A stretch of DNA of 64,000 bases from Sphingomonas sp. PP-F2F-G114-C0414 (GTDB lineage: Bacteria > Pseudomonadota > Alphaproteobacteria > Sphingomonadales > Sphingomonadaceae), in assembly GCF_003688595.1 (NCBI RefSeq), contig NZ_RCWT01000011.1:1-64000 (forward strand). The letters are read 5' to 3'. Below, piece by piece: positions 8,424 through 15,524 of the stretch. The notes under the pieces are model-generated. The model made no database searches, had not been told where the DNA came from, and saw only the letters and a list, made by a program, of their open reading frames with translations. Both the position numbers and the translations under genes were made by a program. Position 1 is the first letter of the stretch. Each line of letters begins with the position of its first letter.

Positions 8424-9485
8424 CTAGCGCAGGCGCTTGGCGATCCGCATGACGTAGCCGATCACTTCGGCGACTGCCGCATAATGCTCGGTCGGGATCG
8501 GCCGGTCGATCTCGACGCTGGCGTACAGCGCGCGCGCCAGCACGCGGTTCTCGACGATCGGCACCCCCGCCTGCGTCGCGATCTCGCGGATTTTGAGCGC
8601 GATCGTATCGACCCCCTTCGCCACCACCACCGGTGCCCCCATCCGACCGTGGTCGTATTTGAGCGCGATCGCATAATGCGTCGGATTGGTGATGATCACG
8701 CTGGCGCCCGGCACCGCGGCCATCATCCGCCGCCGCGACCGCTGGATCGCGATCGAGCGGATCTTCGCCTTGATCTTGGGATCGCCCTCGCTCTGCTTGT
8801 GCTCGTCCTTGATCTCCTGAAGCGACATCTTGAGCTTGGAGAACCAGGTGCGGCGCTGCCAGATCAGATCGGCCAGCGCGATCGCGCCGACCGGTACCGC
8901 GACCGTCTTGACGAGCATCACGACCAGCCCCGCGGCGGTCGTCCCGATATCCGCCGCATCCGCACCGACCAGGCTGTCGAGCGCGTTCGCGCGCGGCCAC
9001 AACGCCCACACCGCGACCCCGACGATCACCGACAGTTTCGCCAGCGTCTTGGCGAACTCGACCAGCGCCTGCTTGCCGAACAATTTTTTGGCGCCCGAGA
9101 TCGGCGACAGCTTGCTCCATTTGGGCGATACCCGCGACCATGAGATCGTCGGCCGCCCGTGCATCACGCCGCCGAGAATCGCGAACGCGACCAGCGCGCC
9201 GAACAGCGGGGCGAAAACCACGCCGATCTGAAAGATGATCCCGCTGGCGATGTTCTGCGCACCGTCCGGCGCGAGCGAATAGTCCTCCGCCTGACCCCAT
9301 AGCCGCACCAGCATCGTCGCCAGCCGCGAGAATGCGTGGACACCGAGACCGCCCATGACCGCCAGCATCGCCGCGAAGATCGCCGCATGCCGCATCTCCG
9401 GCGCGCTCGGCAGATCGCCCTTCTTGCGCGCATCCTCGAGCCGCTTGCCGGTCGGGTCATGCGTCTTCTGGTCCTTGTCCGCCAT
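8424..9485 (-). CDS. flhB: flagellar export switch protein FlhB
   Basis: The inner-membrane component of the flagellar type III export gate, controlling the change from rod/hook to filament substrates by self-cleavage. The 353-residue protein starts with the family motif DPTGKRLEDARKKGDLPSA, has four membrane segments (roughly 32-55, 82-108, 140-165 and 182-208), and carries the autocleavage site NPTH at residues 267-270 followed by YAIALKY. The C-terminal cytoplasmic domain is complete. It follows fliR in the same direction with a 4-base gap. Confidence 0.97.
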   Translation of the reverse strand: MADKDQKTHDPTGKRLEDARKKGDLPSAPEMRHAAIFAAMLAVMGGLGVHAFSRLATMLVRLWGQAEDYSLAPDGAQNIASGIIFQIGVVFAPLFGALVAFAILGGVMHGRPTISWSRVSPKWSKLSPISGAKKLFGKQALVEFAKTLAKLSVIVGVAVWALWPRANALDSLVGADAADIGTTAAGLVVMLVKTVAVPVGAIALADLIWQRRTWFSKLKMSLQEIKDEHKQSEGDPKIKAKIRSIAIQRSRRRMMAAVPGASVIITNPTHYAIALKYDHGRMGAPVVVAKGVDTIALKIREIATQAGVPIVENRVLARALYASVEIDRPIPTEHYAAVAEVIGYVMRIAKRLR

Positions 9486-9489
9486 CCGA

Positions 9490-10254
9490 TCAGCCCCAGC
9501 CCGCCTGGATCCAGCTGCCCATCGACGCCGCGAACACGGTCAGCATCACCCCGAGCAGCGTCGAGAACAGCGCGAGGCCGAACAGCAGGTTGAGCGGTTG
9601 CGCGACGAAGAAGATCTGGATCGCGGGGGCCAGCCGCGCCGACAGGCCGAGCGCGACGTTGAAGACGATCCCGTAGACGATCATCGGTGCGGCCAGGCTG
9701 ACGCCGAGCGCCATCGACCGGCTGACGGTCTTGACTGCGAGCGCCGCGAAATCGCCCGCTGCCGGCACGCCGCCGACCGGGAAGACGTCATAGGACCGCA
9801 CGATCGCGGCGATCCAGAGATGATGGACGAGCAGCGCCATGCAGATCACGCCGGCGGCGACGCCGACGAATTTCGACAGGATGCTGGCCTGCCCGCCCTG
9901 CGAACTGTCGGCGACGATCGCGGAGGTCAATCCGACCTGAAGGCTGGCGATCGACCCGGCGATCGCCATCGCCATGAACATGATCCGCACCAGCATGCCG
10001 AGGCCGAGGCCGGTCAGCAACTCGCACAGGATCACGCCGGGCAGCGCATCGATGTTCTGCGTCACCGACTGGACGTGCGGCGACAGGATTCCCCACAGCC
10101 CCGCGGTCATCCCGAACGCGATCATCAGCCGGATTCGCGCAGGAATCGCATCCTCCGAGAAGACCGGCAGGACCATCAGCACCGCACCGACCCGCGCGAA
10201 CAGCACGAGAAACGCGACCGCCCAGATCGGGATGCCGTTGAGCGTGTCAGCCAT
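9490..10254 (-). CDS. fliR: flagellar export protein FliR
   Basis: A 254-residue inner-membrane subunit of the flagellar export gate. Six or so hydrophobic segments are visible, beginning with the N-terminal one FLVLFARVGAVLMVLPVF (about residues 15-32), which is characteristic of FliR. The ATG at 10254 overlaps the fliQ stop by 8 bases, giving a coupled fliQ-fliR-flhB order. Confidence 0.95.
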   Translation of the reverse strand: MADTLNGIPIWAVAFLVLFARVGAVLMVLPVFSEDAIPARIRLMIAFGMTAGLWGILSPHVQSVTQNIDALPGVILCELLTGLGLGMLVRIMFMAMAIAGSIASLQVGLTSAIVADSSQGGQASILSKFVGVAAGVICMALLVHHLWIAAIVRSYDVFPVGGVPAAGDFAALAVKTVSRSMALGVSLAAPMIVYGIVFNVALGLSARLAPAIQIFFVAQPLNLLFGLALFSTLLGVMLTVFAASMGSWIQAGWG

Positions 10255-10510
10255 GGATGATGCGGTCGGCGACGAGGTGCGTGAAATCGGCCATCGCATG
10301 CCCCATCATCGGCAGCGTAAGCATCAGGACGACGCCCATCGCGACCAGTTTCGGCACGAAGGTCAGCGTCTGTTCCTGCACCTGAGTCAGCGCCTGCATG
10401 AGGCTGACCGCGACGCCGACGATGAGCGCGGTCAGGAGCAACGGTCCGCAGACCGTCAGCACGACGACCAGCGCGGACCGCGTGATTTCGATGACGTCGG
10501 TCGGCGACAT
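10247..10510 (-). CDS. fliQ: flagellar export protein FliQ
   Basis: An 87-residue two-helix membrane protein of the export gate. Segments at about residues 15-38 and 50-72 enclose the family loop LMQALTQVQEQTLTFVPK. The start at 10510 (MSPTDVIEITRSAL) is the usual FliQ N-terminus and lies one base beyond the fliE stop, so the genes are probably translated together. Confidence 0.95.
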   Translation of the reverse strand: MSPTDVIEITRSALVVVLTVCGPLLLTALIVGVAVSLMQALTQVQEQTLTFVPKLVAMGVVLMLTLPMMGHAMADFTHLVADRIIHG

Positions 10511-10511
10511 G

Positions 10512-10841
10512 TCAGATCTGCATCCGCATGATGTCGGAATAGGCGCTGACCACGCGGTCGCGCACCGCGACGACGGTGTCGAGCGCGGTTTCCGCCGCAC
10601 CCATCGCGGTGACGACGTCGATCAGGTCGCCCTTGCCCGCGACCTGCTTCGCGCTCGCGGACTCGGCGGCGCGCATCGAGCCTGCCGCGTCGCCGACGAG
10701 GTGTTCGACCATGTCGCCGAACCCGCCCGCACCCGAACTCGCGCCGACCCCGCCGGCCTTGCCGAGCAGCCCGCCCGAGTCCTTGCCGATACCAAGCGCC
10801 CGGCCATAGGCGGAGGTCGCATCCAATGCTCCGATGGACAT
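10512..10841 (-). CDS. fliE: flagellar hook-basal body protein FliE
   Basis: A 109-residue protein at the junction of the MS ring and proximal rod. The C-terminal half carries the FliE signature: KGDLIDVVTAMGAAETALDTVVAVRDRVVSAYSDIMRMQI-type helices ending in the invariant Met-Gln-Ile. The first 45 residues are Gly/Ala/Ser-rich. It lies between flgC and fliQ, the usual flgBC-fliE context but without flgB. Confidence 0.93.
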   Translation of the reverse strand: MSIGALDATSAYGRALGIGKDSGGLLGKAGGVGASSGAGGFGDMVEHLVGDAAGSMRAAESASAKQVAGKGDLIDVVTAMGAAETALDTVVAVRDRVVSAYSDIMRMQI

Positions 10842-10853
10842 CGTTGTTCGTCC

Positions 10854-11261
10854 TTACTTCAAAAGGTCTATGGTGCGCATCGTCAGGCTCTTGGCCGCTT
10901 CGATGGCGTTGAGATTGGCTTCGTAGGCGCGCTGCGCGGCCTTCATGTCGGCCGCTTCGATCAGCGGATTGACGTTCGGCATCAGCACATAGCCCTTGGC
11001 GTCGGCGGCCGGACTGCCCGGCTGATAGGCGCGTTGGAAGGCGGTCTTGTCGGCGTCGACCGAGCGGATCTTGACGCCGTTCGTGCCGTTCGCGCGATCG
11101 ACGTCGGCACTGAAGCTCGCGACCCTACGACGATAGGGATCGCCGCCGGGCGATGCCGATACGGAGTCCGCATTGGCGAGGTTTTCGGCAATGACGCGCA
11201 TCCGCAACGACTGCGCGCGCAGTCCGGATGCCGACACCTGTACCGCGTCGGTCAGGTCCAT
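10854..11261 (-). CDS. flgC: flagellar proximal rod protein FlgC
   Basis: A 135-residue proximal rod subunit. The N-terminus carries the axial-protein motif SGLRAQSLRMRVIAENLANADS and the C-terminus the matching NPLIEAADMKAAQRAYEANL coiled segment. The start at 11261 (MDLTDAVQ) is the family N-terminus; the longer frame upstream is non-coding leader. flgB normally precedes flgC, but here the next gene upstream is fliN on the other strand, so flgB must lie elsewhere. Confidence 0.95.
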   Translation of the reverse strand: MDLTDAVQVSASGLRAQSLRMRVIAENLANADSVSASPGGDPYRRRVASFSADVDRANGTNGVKIRSVDADKTAFQRAYQPGSPAADAKGYVLMPNVNPLIEAADMKAAQRAYEANLNAIEAAKSLTMRTIDLLK

Positions 11262-11377
11262 GATTGTCTCCGTCGGGCGCCGTGATGGCACCCACCTTTC
11301 CCTAATAGGCAAAAAGTTCCGGCCCCGGTCGGGACCCGGCAATTCTTTCCTATGATGGCCTGAAGGAAGGAACATTC
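11262..11377. promoter_or_regulatory. divergent flagellar promoter region (flgC / fliN)
   Basis: A 116-base gap between divergent starts must hold promoters for flgC-fliE-fliQR-flhB and for fliNOP. A TGGCAC at 11286-11291 resembles a sigma-54 -24 element, but the base spacing to a -12 GC is wrong, so no site is claimed. AAGGAAGGAA at about 11365-11374 is a good ribosome-binding site for fliN. Confidence 0.4.
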
Positions 11378-11614
11378 ATGTCCGTACTCGAGGATATCAC
11401 CATCGATCTGTCGATCGTCCTGGGATCGACCAATCTGCCGATCCGCCAGATCCTGGCGATGGGGCGCGGCGCGATGATCGCGCTGGATTGCGGTCACGAC
11501 GACCCGACCCTGGTCTATGTCAACGGCAAGCTGGTCGCGAAGGGCCGCGTGCTGGTCGACGAAGACCAGATGTCGCTCGAAGTGACCGAAGTCATTCCGC
11601 GGGAGCATCGTTGA
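11378..11614 (+). CDS. fliN: flagellar motor switch protein FliN
   Basis: A 78-residue protein consisting almost only of the SpoA (surface presentation of antigens) domain of FliN, part of the C-ring that sets rotation direction. LGSTNLPIRQILAMGRGAMI and YVNGKLVAKGRVLVDEDQM are the diagnostic strands. It is at the short end of the family, which often has a variable N-terminal region. The stop overlaps the fliO start by one base. Confidence 0.93.
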   Translation: MSVLEDITIDLSIVLGSTNLPIRQILAMGRGAMIALDCGHDDPTLVYVNGKLVAKGRVLVDEDQMSLEVTEVIPREHR

Positions 11615-11979
11615 TGGATATCGCCGCGCTGTTGCGGACAATGGGCGGTCTCGGCGTCGTGCTGGGCATGCTCGCGGCCGCGCTGTGGCTGGTCCGCCGC
11701 TACGATATCGCGCTGCCCGGCCGGGTCGGCGTCAAGCTCGGCCGCCGCGTCGAGCTGGTCGAACGCATCCAGATCGACGGCAAGCGGTCGATCATCCTCG
11801 TCCGCCGCGACGACCGCGAACATCTGTTCGTGCTCCACCCCGACCGCGCCACGATCCTCGAAACGCGCATCGTTCGTGCGGACGAGGAGGCGCAGGCGAT
11901 CGCCGATCTCGAACAGGCGGAAGGCTCGCACAGTCCCGTGCTGTGCAAGTCACTCGAAGAGGCGTGGTTCAATGCGTAA
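11614..11979 (+). CDS. fliO: flagellar biosynthesis protein FliO
   Basis: A 121-residue single-pass membrane protein. A hydrophobic segment at about residues 8-28 is followed by a basic strand region (VGVKLGRRVELVERIQIDGKR) and the sequence SIILVRRDDREHLFVLHPD typical of the FliO cytoplasmic domain. FliO helps FliP assemble in the export gate. It sits between fliN and fliP with overlaps on both sides (1 and 8 bases). Confidence 0.85.
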   Translation: MDIAALLRTMGGLGVVLGMLAAALWLVRRYDIALPGRVGVKLGRRVELVERIQIDGKRSIILVRRDDREHLFVLHPDRATILETRIVRADEEAQAIADLEQAEGSHSPVLCKSLEEAWFNA

Positions 11980-12709
11980 GCGCAGCGCGCTCGCGCTCAT
12001 CCTCGGCGCGGCGATGCTGTTCGCACCGACCGCGGCGATGGCGCAGAGCGCATCGGTGACGTTCGGTCAGGGCAGTCTGTCAGCGCGCGCGATCCAGCTC
12101 ATCCTGATGCTCACGGTGCTGAGCCTCGCGCCGGGCATCCTAATGACCGTCACGTCGTTCACCCGCATCGTCGTCGCGCTGTCGCTGCTCCGCACCGGTC
12201 TCGGCGCGCAGGGCGTGCCGCCCAACCCGGTCATCATCAGCCTTTCGCTGTTTCTCTCGTTCTTCGTGATGGCGCCGACCTTCGAACAGGCGTGGCACGA
12301 CGGCGTCCAGCCGTACACCGCAGGCAAGATCCAGGAGACCCAAGCGTTCGACCGGACCATCGAGCCGTTCCGCCGCTTCATGCTGTCGCAGGTCCGCGAT
12401 CAGGATCTCGCGCTGTTTACCGAACTCGCGCACAAGCCGCCGGTCGCGCGGGCCGACACCGGCCTGTCGACGCTGATGCCGGCGTTCATGATCTCGGAAT
12501 TGCGCCGCGCGTTCGAGATCGGTTTTCTGCTGCTGATCCCGTTCCTCGTCATCGACCTCGCGGTTGCGGCAGTATTGATGGCGATGGGCATGATGATGCT
12601 GCCGCCACCAACGATATCGCTACCAATGAAAATCATTTTCTTTGTCTTGGTTGACGGTTGGGCCTTAGTTGCCGGATCACTGGTCAAAAGCTTCGGCACC
12701 GGCGTGTAA
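11972..12709 (+). CDS. fliP: flagellar export protein FliP
   Basis: A 245-residue inner-membrane export-gate protein. It has a cleavable signal peptide (about 1-25, AAMAQS), then the highly conserved LILMLTVLSLAPGILMTVTSFTRI region, a periplasmic loop, and the C-terminal membrane segments with FEIGFLLLIPFLVIDLAVA and the closing DGWALVAGSLVKSF. The ATG at 11972 overlaps the fliO stop by 8 bases. It is the last flagellar gene of the plus-strand run. Confidence 0.97.
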   Translation: MRKRSALALILGAAMLFAPTAAMAQSASVTFGQGSLSARAIQLILMLTVLSLAPGILMTVTSFTRIVVALSLLRTGLGAQGVPPNPVIISLSLFLSFFVMAPTFEQAWHDGVQPYTAGKIQETQAFDRTIEPFRRFMLSQVRDQDLALFTELAHKPPVARADTGLSTLMPAFMISELRRAFEIGFLLLIPFLVIDLAVAAVLMAMGMMMLPPPTISLPMKIIFFVLVDGWALVAGSLVKSFGTGV

Positions 12710-12817
12710 GGGATTTATTTACAACTTATGTTAACAATATAAATTAGATATCTTATAGTGGTCTGATGACATAAACGCCGTATTTCCGTTACATGCGGGC
12801 ACAAAGGGGAACCGGCG
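12710..12817 (+). promoter_or_regulatory. AT-rich leader before the FixJ-like regulator
   Basis: About 60 bases (12715-12775) are strikingly AT-rich for this genome, with TTAACAATATAAATTAGATA and a TATAGT at about 12755-12760. A promoter or a bend/binding site is likely. AAAGGGGA at about 12802-12809 is the ribosome-binding site for the ATG at 12818. Confidence 0.45.
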
Positions 12818-13582
12818 ATGCGTAATACTGCTGCTACCGTCCGCCTGTCCGATCGTTCGGATGGCGTCACGACGGACTGTTCCGCTATCCCCGGCACCGC
12901 AGCCACAATCGATTGTGTCTTGCCCGCACCGTGCAGCGAGGGGCGCGATCCGTCGGGACTCCCGATCTGGAGCCCGTTTGGCGCCGACGCTGCGCTGCCG
13001 ATCTATGTCGCAGGCGACGCCATCGCGTTGCCGCTCCAGGGCCTTTCGGCGATCGCAGCGGATCTCAAGACGTTTGCGATGCATCACGACCCGGCGCTTG
13101 CAGCGATCCTGTTGATCAACGTAAGCCGGCCGGCCGTCGACGAGTTCATGATCCTGAAGGACATCGTCGAACGCCAGTCCGCGGTCGTTCCGATCGTTAT
13201 CGTCGATACCTGCGAAACCAATCTTGCCGTCGAATTGATGAAAGCCGGCGCGACCGACGTTCTCGAGTCGCCGGTCGACGCCAGGCAACTGCTGCGTGCG
13301 CTCGCCGCCGCGTTCGAGCGCACGCAGCAGCGTGACGACGTCGGGGCCGCGACCCGCCTTGCGCGCGCGCGGATCGACAGCTTGTCGCCCCGCGAACGCT
13401 CGGTCTTCAATGGCCTGATCGGCGGCTGGCCGAACAAGATCATCGCCAGCCGACTCGCACTCAGCCCCCGCACCGTCGAGATCCACCGCGCCAAGATGAT
13501 GACGAAGCTCAAGCTCCGGACCGTGGCGCAGGTGCTGCAACTCGCCTTCACGGCAGGGGTCACGTTCGAGGACACCGAATGA
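12818..13582 (+). CDS. FixJ/NarL-type regulator with degenerate receiver
   Basis: A 254-residue transcription factor with a C-terminal LuxR-type helix-turn-helix (about residues 184-245; LSPRERSVFNGLIGGWPNKIIA and LSPRTVEIHRAKMMTKL). The preceding region (about 60-170) aligns with FixJ-type receivers (AVELMKAGATDVLESPVD), but the phospho-acceptor Asp is Asn101 in LINVSRP, the Thr after the fourth strand is replaced (VIVDT) and the switch Lys of the EKP motif is Ser (ESP). It therefore probably works without phosphorylation. A 55-residue N-terminal extension is unassigned. It sits directly after fliP with its own leader, and may regulate motility genes, though that is inference. Confidence 0.85.
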   Translation: MRNTAATVRLSDRSDGVTTDCSAIPGTAATIDCVLPAPCSEGRDPSGLPIWSPFGADAALPIYVAGDAIALPLQGLSAIAADLKTFAMHHDPALAAILLINVSRPAVDEFMILKDIVERQSAVVPIVIVDTCETNLAVELMKAGATDVLESPVDARQLLRALAAAFERTQQRDDVGAATRLARARIDSLSPRERSVFNGLIGGWPNKIIASRLALSPRTVEIHRAKMMTKLKLRTVAQVLQLAFTAGVTFEDTE

Positions 13583-13907
13583 CGGATCGCCTGCACGGGG
13601 ATGGAAGAGGAAACGCGAAACGCTTCTGACCCGCGCGATACTGCTCGCTGAGCGCAGCCAGTCACAGGGCTCGACGAGTTACTCGCCGACGATCGCGATC
13701 GTGCCTTCTAACTAGCACTGCAGTCGCACGCGCGGCGGAGGGCCCGTCTGCACGAACGCGCGGAACCAGGTTCGGCGCAATACGGGAATACGCGCCCGAT
13801 CAATCAGACCAGCGACACGATTGTAAGTAAATCGCGTAAGGCCGCCGGTAACGGCATAACGCTTCCTTCATGCCTGTATCCCAGAAGTGCTTGAAAGGAG
13901 ACAGGAC
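13583..13907. other. gene-free interval between regulator and HD-GYP gene
   Basis: This 325-base stretch holds no supported gene or RNA. GAAACGCGAAACGCTTC near 13611-13627 and several GC-rich inverted patches are visible, but no clean terminator with a T tract. AAAGGAG at 13894-13900 is the ribosome-binding site of the next gene. Confidence 0.5.
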
Positions 13908-15221
13908 GTGTTGCGACGCATTCGGCGCGACCAGGTAACGCTTGGCATGTTCGTGCACCGGTTCGAAGGATCCTGGCTCGACCATCCCTTCTGGCTTCCG
14001 CGTTTTCACCTGACCGACGCGAAAGATCTCGCACGCATTCGCGAAAGCTCCGTCACCGGCGTCGTTATCGACGAAGGACGGGGCTTGGCGCTCGATAGCG
14101 CCGATAGCGCTGATAGAGGGGCTGCGAGCGAGGATGGCGACGACTCGGTCGCCGGGCACGACCTGCTGTCTCCACCGCTGCTCTCCGCTCAACGACGCCA
14201 CGGTTTCGCGGAAGAACGGGAACGCGCCGTAGCGCTCGTCAAGCATTCCGCGCGTGAGATCAAGCGCCTGTTCGCCGAAGCGCATGCCGGCGAGAAGGTC
14301 CGGCTGACTGCGTTCGCGCCGCTGGTAGCGGAGGTGATGGCCTCCGTGGCGCGCAATCCCTACGCGCTCATCGCCGTCACGAGACTGAAGAAGCAGGACG
14401 AATACACGTATGTGCATTCGCTCGCGGTGAGCGCGTTGATGACGAGCTTTGCGCGTCATCTCGACATGCCGGAGAGCGAGGTCTTCGACTATGGTGTTGC
14501 CGGCATGGTGCACGACATCGGCAAGATTGTCGTCCCCAACAAGATCCTGCAGAAGCCGGGTCCGCTGACCGACGACGAGTTCGCGCTCGTCCGCACTCAT
14601 CCGGAGCAAGGCTATCGGCTGCTCAGCCGACATGCCGGTGCGTCGGACGTCGTCCTGGACGTGTGTCGTCACCACCACGAACGGCTCGATGGTTCGGGGT
14701 ATCCATTTGGGCTCAAGGACGATCAGATCAGCCGGGCCGCCCGCATCGCTGCAATCTGCGATGTCTACGACGCCTTGACCTCCAACCGCAGCTACAAGGC
14801 CGCCTGGAAAGCCGAGGAGGCCATCGGTCGCATGTACGACTGGGACGGGAATTTCGATCGCGAACTGCTTCTGGGGTTCATGAAGACGATCGGCGTCTAC
14901 CCGCCCGGTCTGCTGGTGTATCTCAGCTCCAACCGGCTGGCCGTCACCATGCCCAATGACCGCCGAACGTCACGGCCAAAGGTCCGCGTCTTTTTCTGTG
15001 CACGCGAACGCACCCAATTGCCGCTGCTGGACCTCGTCCTCGACGATGATCTCGGGCATGATCAGATCGTTCGGGAAGAGTCCCCGGTCGACTGGGGGAT
15101 CACCGACTGGCCGCTCGTCGCCGAGCAACTGATGAACGGGTGTGTCCCGAAGATCGTTTCAGTCCGTCCCGCCGGCACGAACTCCGACCGACCAGCACTC
15201 CACCTCGCCGACGCTCCCTGA
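13908..15221 (+). CDS. HD-GYP cyclic-di-GMP phosphodiesterase
   Basis: A 437-residue cytoplasmic protein with an N-terminal DUF3391-like region (about 1-130) and an HD-GYP domain (about 150-340). The metal-binding HD pair is at about 202-203 (MVHDIGK), and the signature HHERLDGSGYP lies at about 256-266 with a full GYP, so it should hydrolyse c-di-GMP. A C-terminal extension of about 90 residues is unassigned. The GTG at 13908 is chosen because AAAGGAG lies 7 bases upstream. Lying beside the flagellar cluster, it is well placed to lower c-di-GMP and favour motility, which is inference. Confidence 0.93.
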   Translation: MLRRIRRDQVTLGMFVHRFEGSWLDHPFWLPRFHLTDAKDLARIRESSVTGVVIDEGRGLALDSADSADRGAASEDGDDSVAGHDLLSPPLLSAQRRHGFAEERERAVALVKHSAREIKRLFAEAHAGEKVRLTAFAPLVAEVMASVARNPYALIAVTRLKKQDEYTYVHSLAVSALMTSFARHLDMPESEVFDYGVAGMVHDIGKIVVPNKILQKPGPLTDDEFALVRTHPEQGYRLLSRHAGASDVVLDVCRHHHERLDGSGYPFGLKDDQISRAARIAAICDVYDALTSNRSYKAAWKAEEAIGRMYDWDGNFDRELLLGFMKTIGVYPPGLLVYLSSNRLAVTMPNDRRTSRPKVRVFFCARERTQLPLLDLVLDDDLGHDQIVREESPVDWGITDWPLVAEQLMNGCVPKIVSVRPAGTNSDRPALHLADAP

Positions 15222-15524
15222 TCGCTGGGCGCTGGGCGCTGGTCGCCTTAGCTGCGAAAATGGTCGGCAAACTGACGCTGCGGTCGCGTGCCCTGCGAAC
15301 AGACGATCAAAACCCAATCGGAACGTCGCTGTCCCGCCTGGGCCGCGGTGATCGTGCCCTTTTGGGAACAAGGCCCGCCATAACCGGATCGGCGCCTTTG
15401 CCGGGTGCAGCCGCTATCCCACACGTCGTAGTTCGTGCAGGCGCCTCATCCCGACGACACGCCGTTGGCGGGAAAGTGCGCGTTGGGGGAAAGCGACCGT
15501 TGGGTCGCCCTCCCCCCGGGTAGC
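15222..15524. other. gene-free interval between convergent genes
   Basis: This 303-base stretch separates the HD-GYP gene from the convergent receptor gene. A tandem GCTGGGCGCTGGGCGCTGG is seen near 15226-15244, and a small hairpin at 15493-15508 may end receptor transcription. No gene is supported. Confidence 0.5.
15493..15508 (-). terminator. possible weak terminator of the TonB-dependent receptor gene
   Basis: A 6-bp GC-rich stem (15493-15498 with 15503-15508) and 4-base loop is followed on the minus strand by TTTCCCCC, about 17 bases after the receptor stop. The stem is short, so this is tentative. Confidence 0.4.

Noticed and set aside
11286..11301. TGGCAC...TTTCC as a sigma-54 promoter before fliN.
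   Set aside because: GG and GC are not spaced by 10 bases and the -12 GC is missing.
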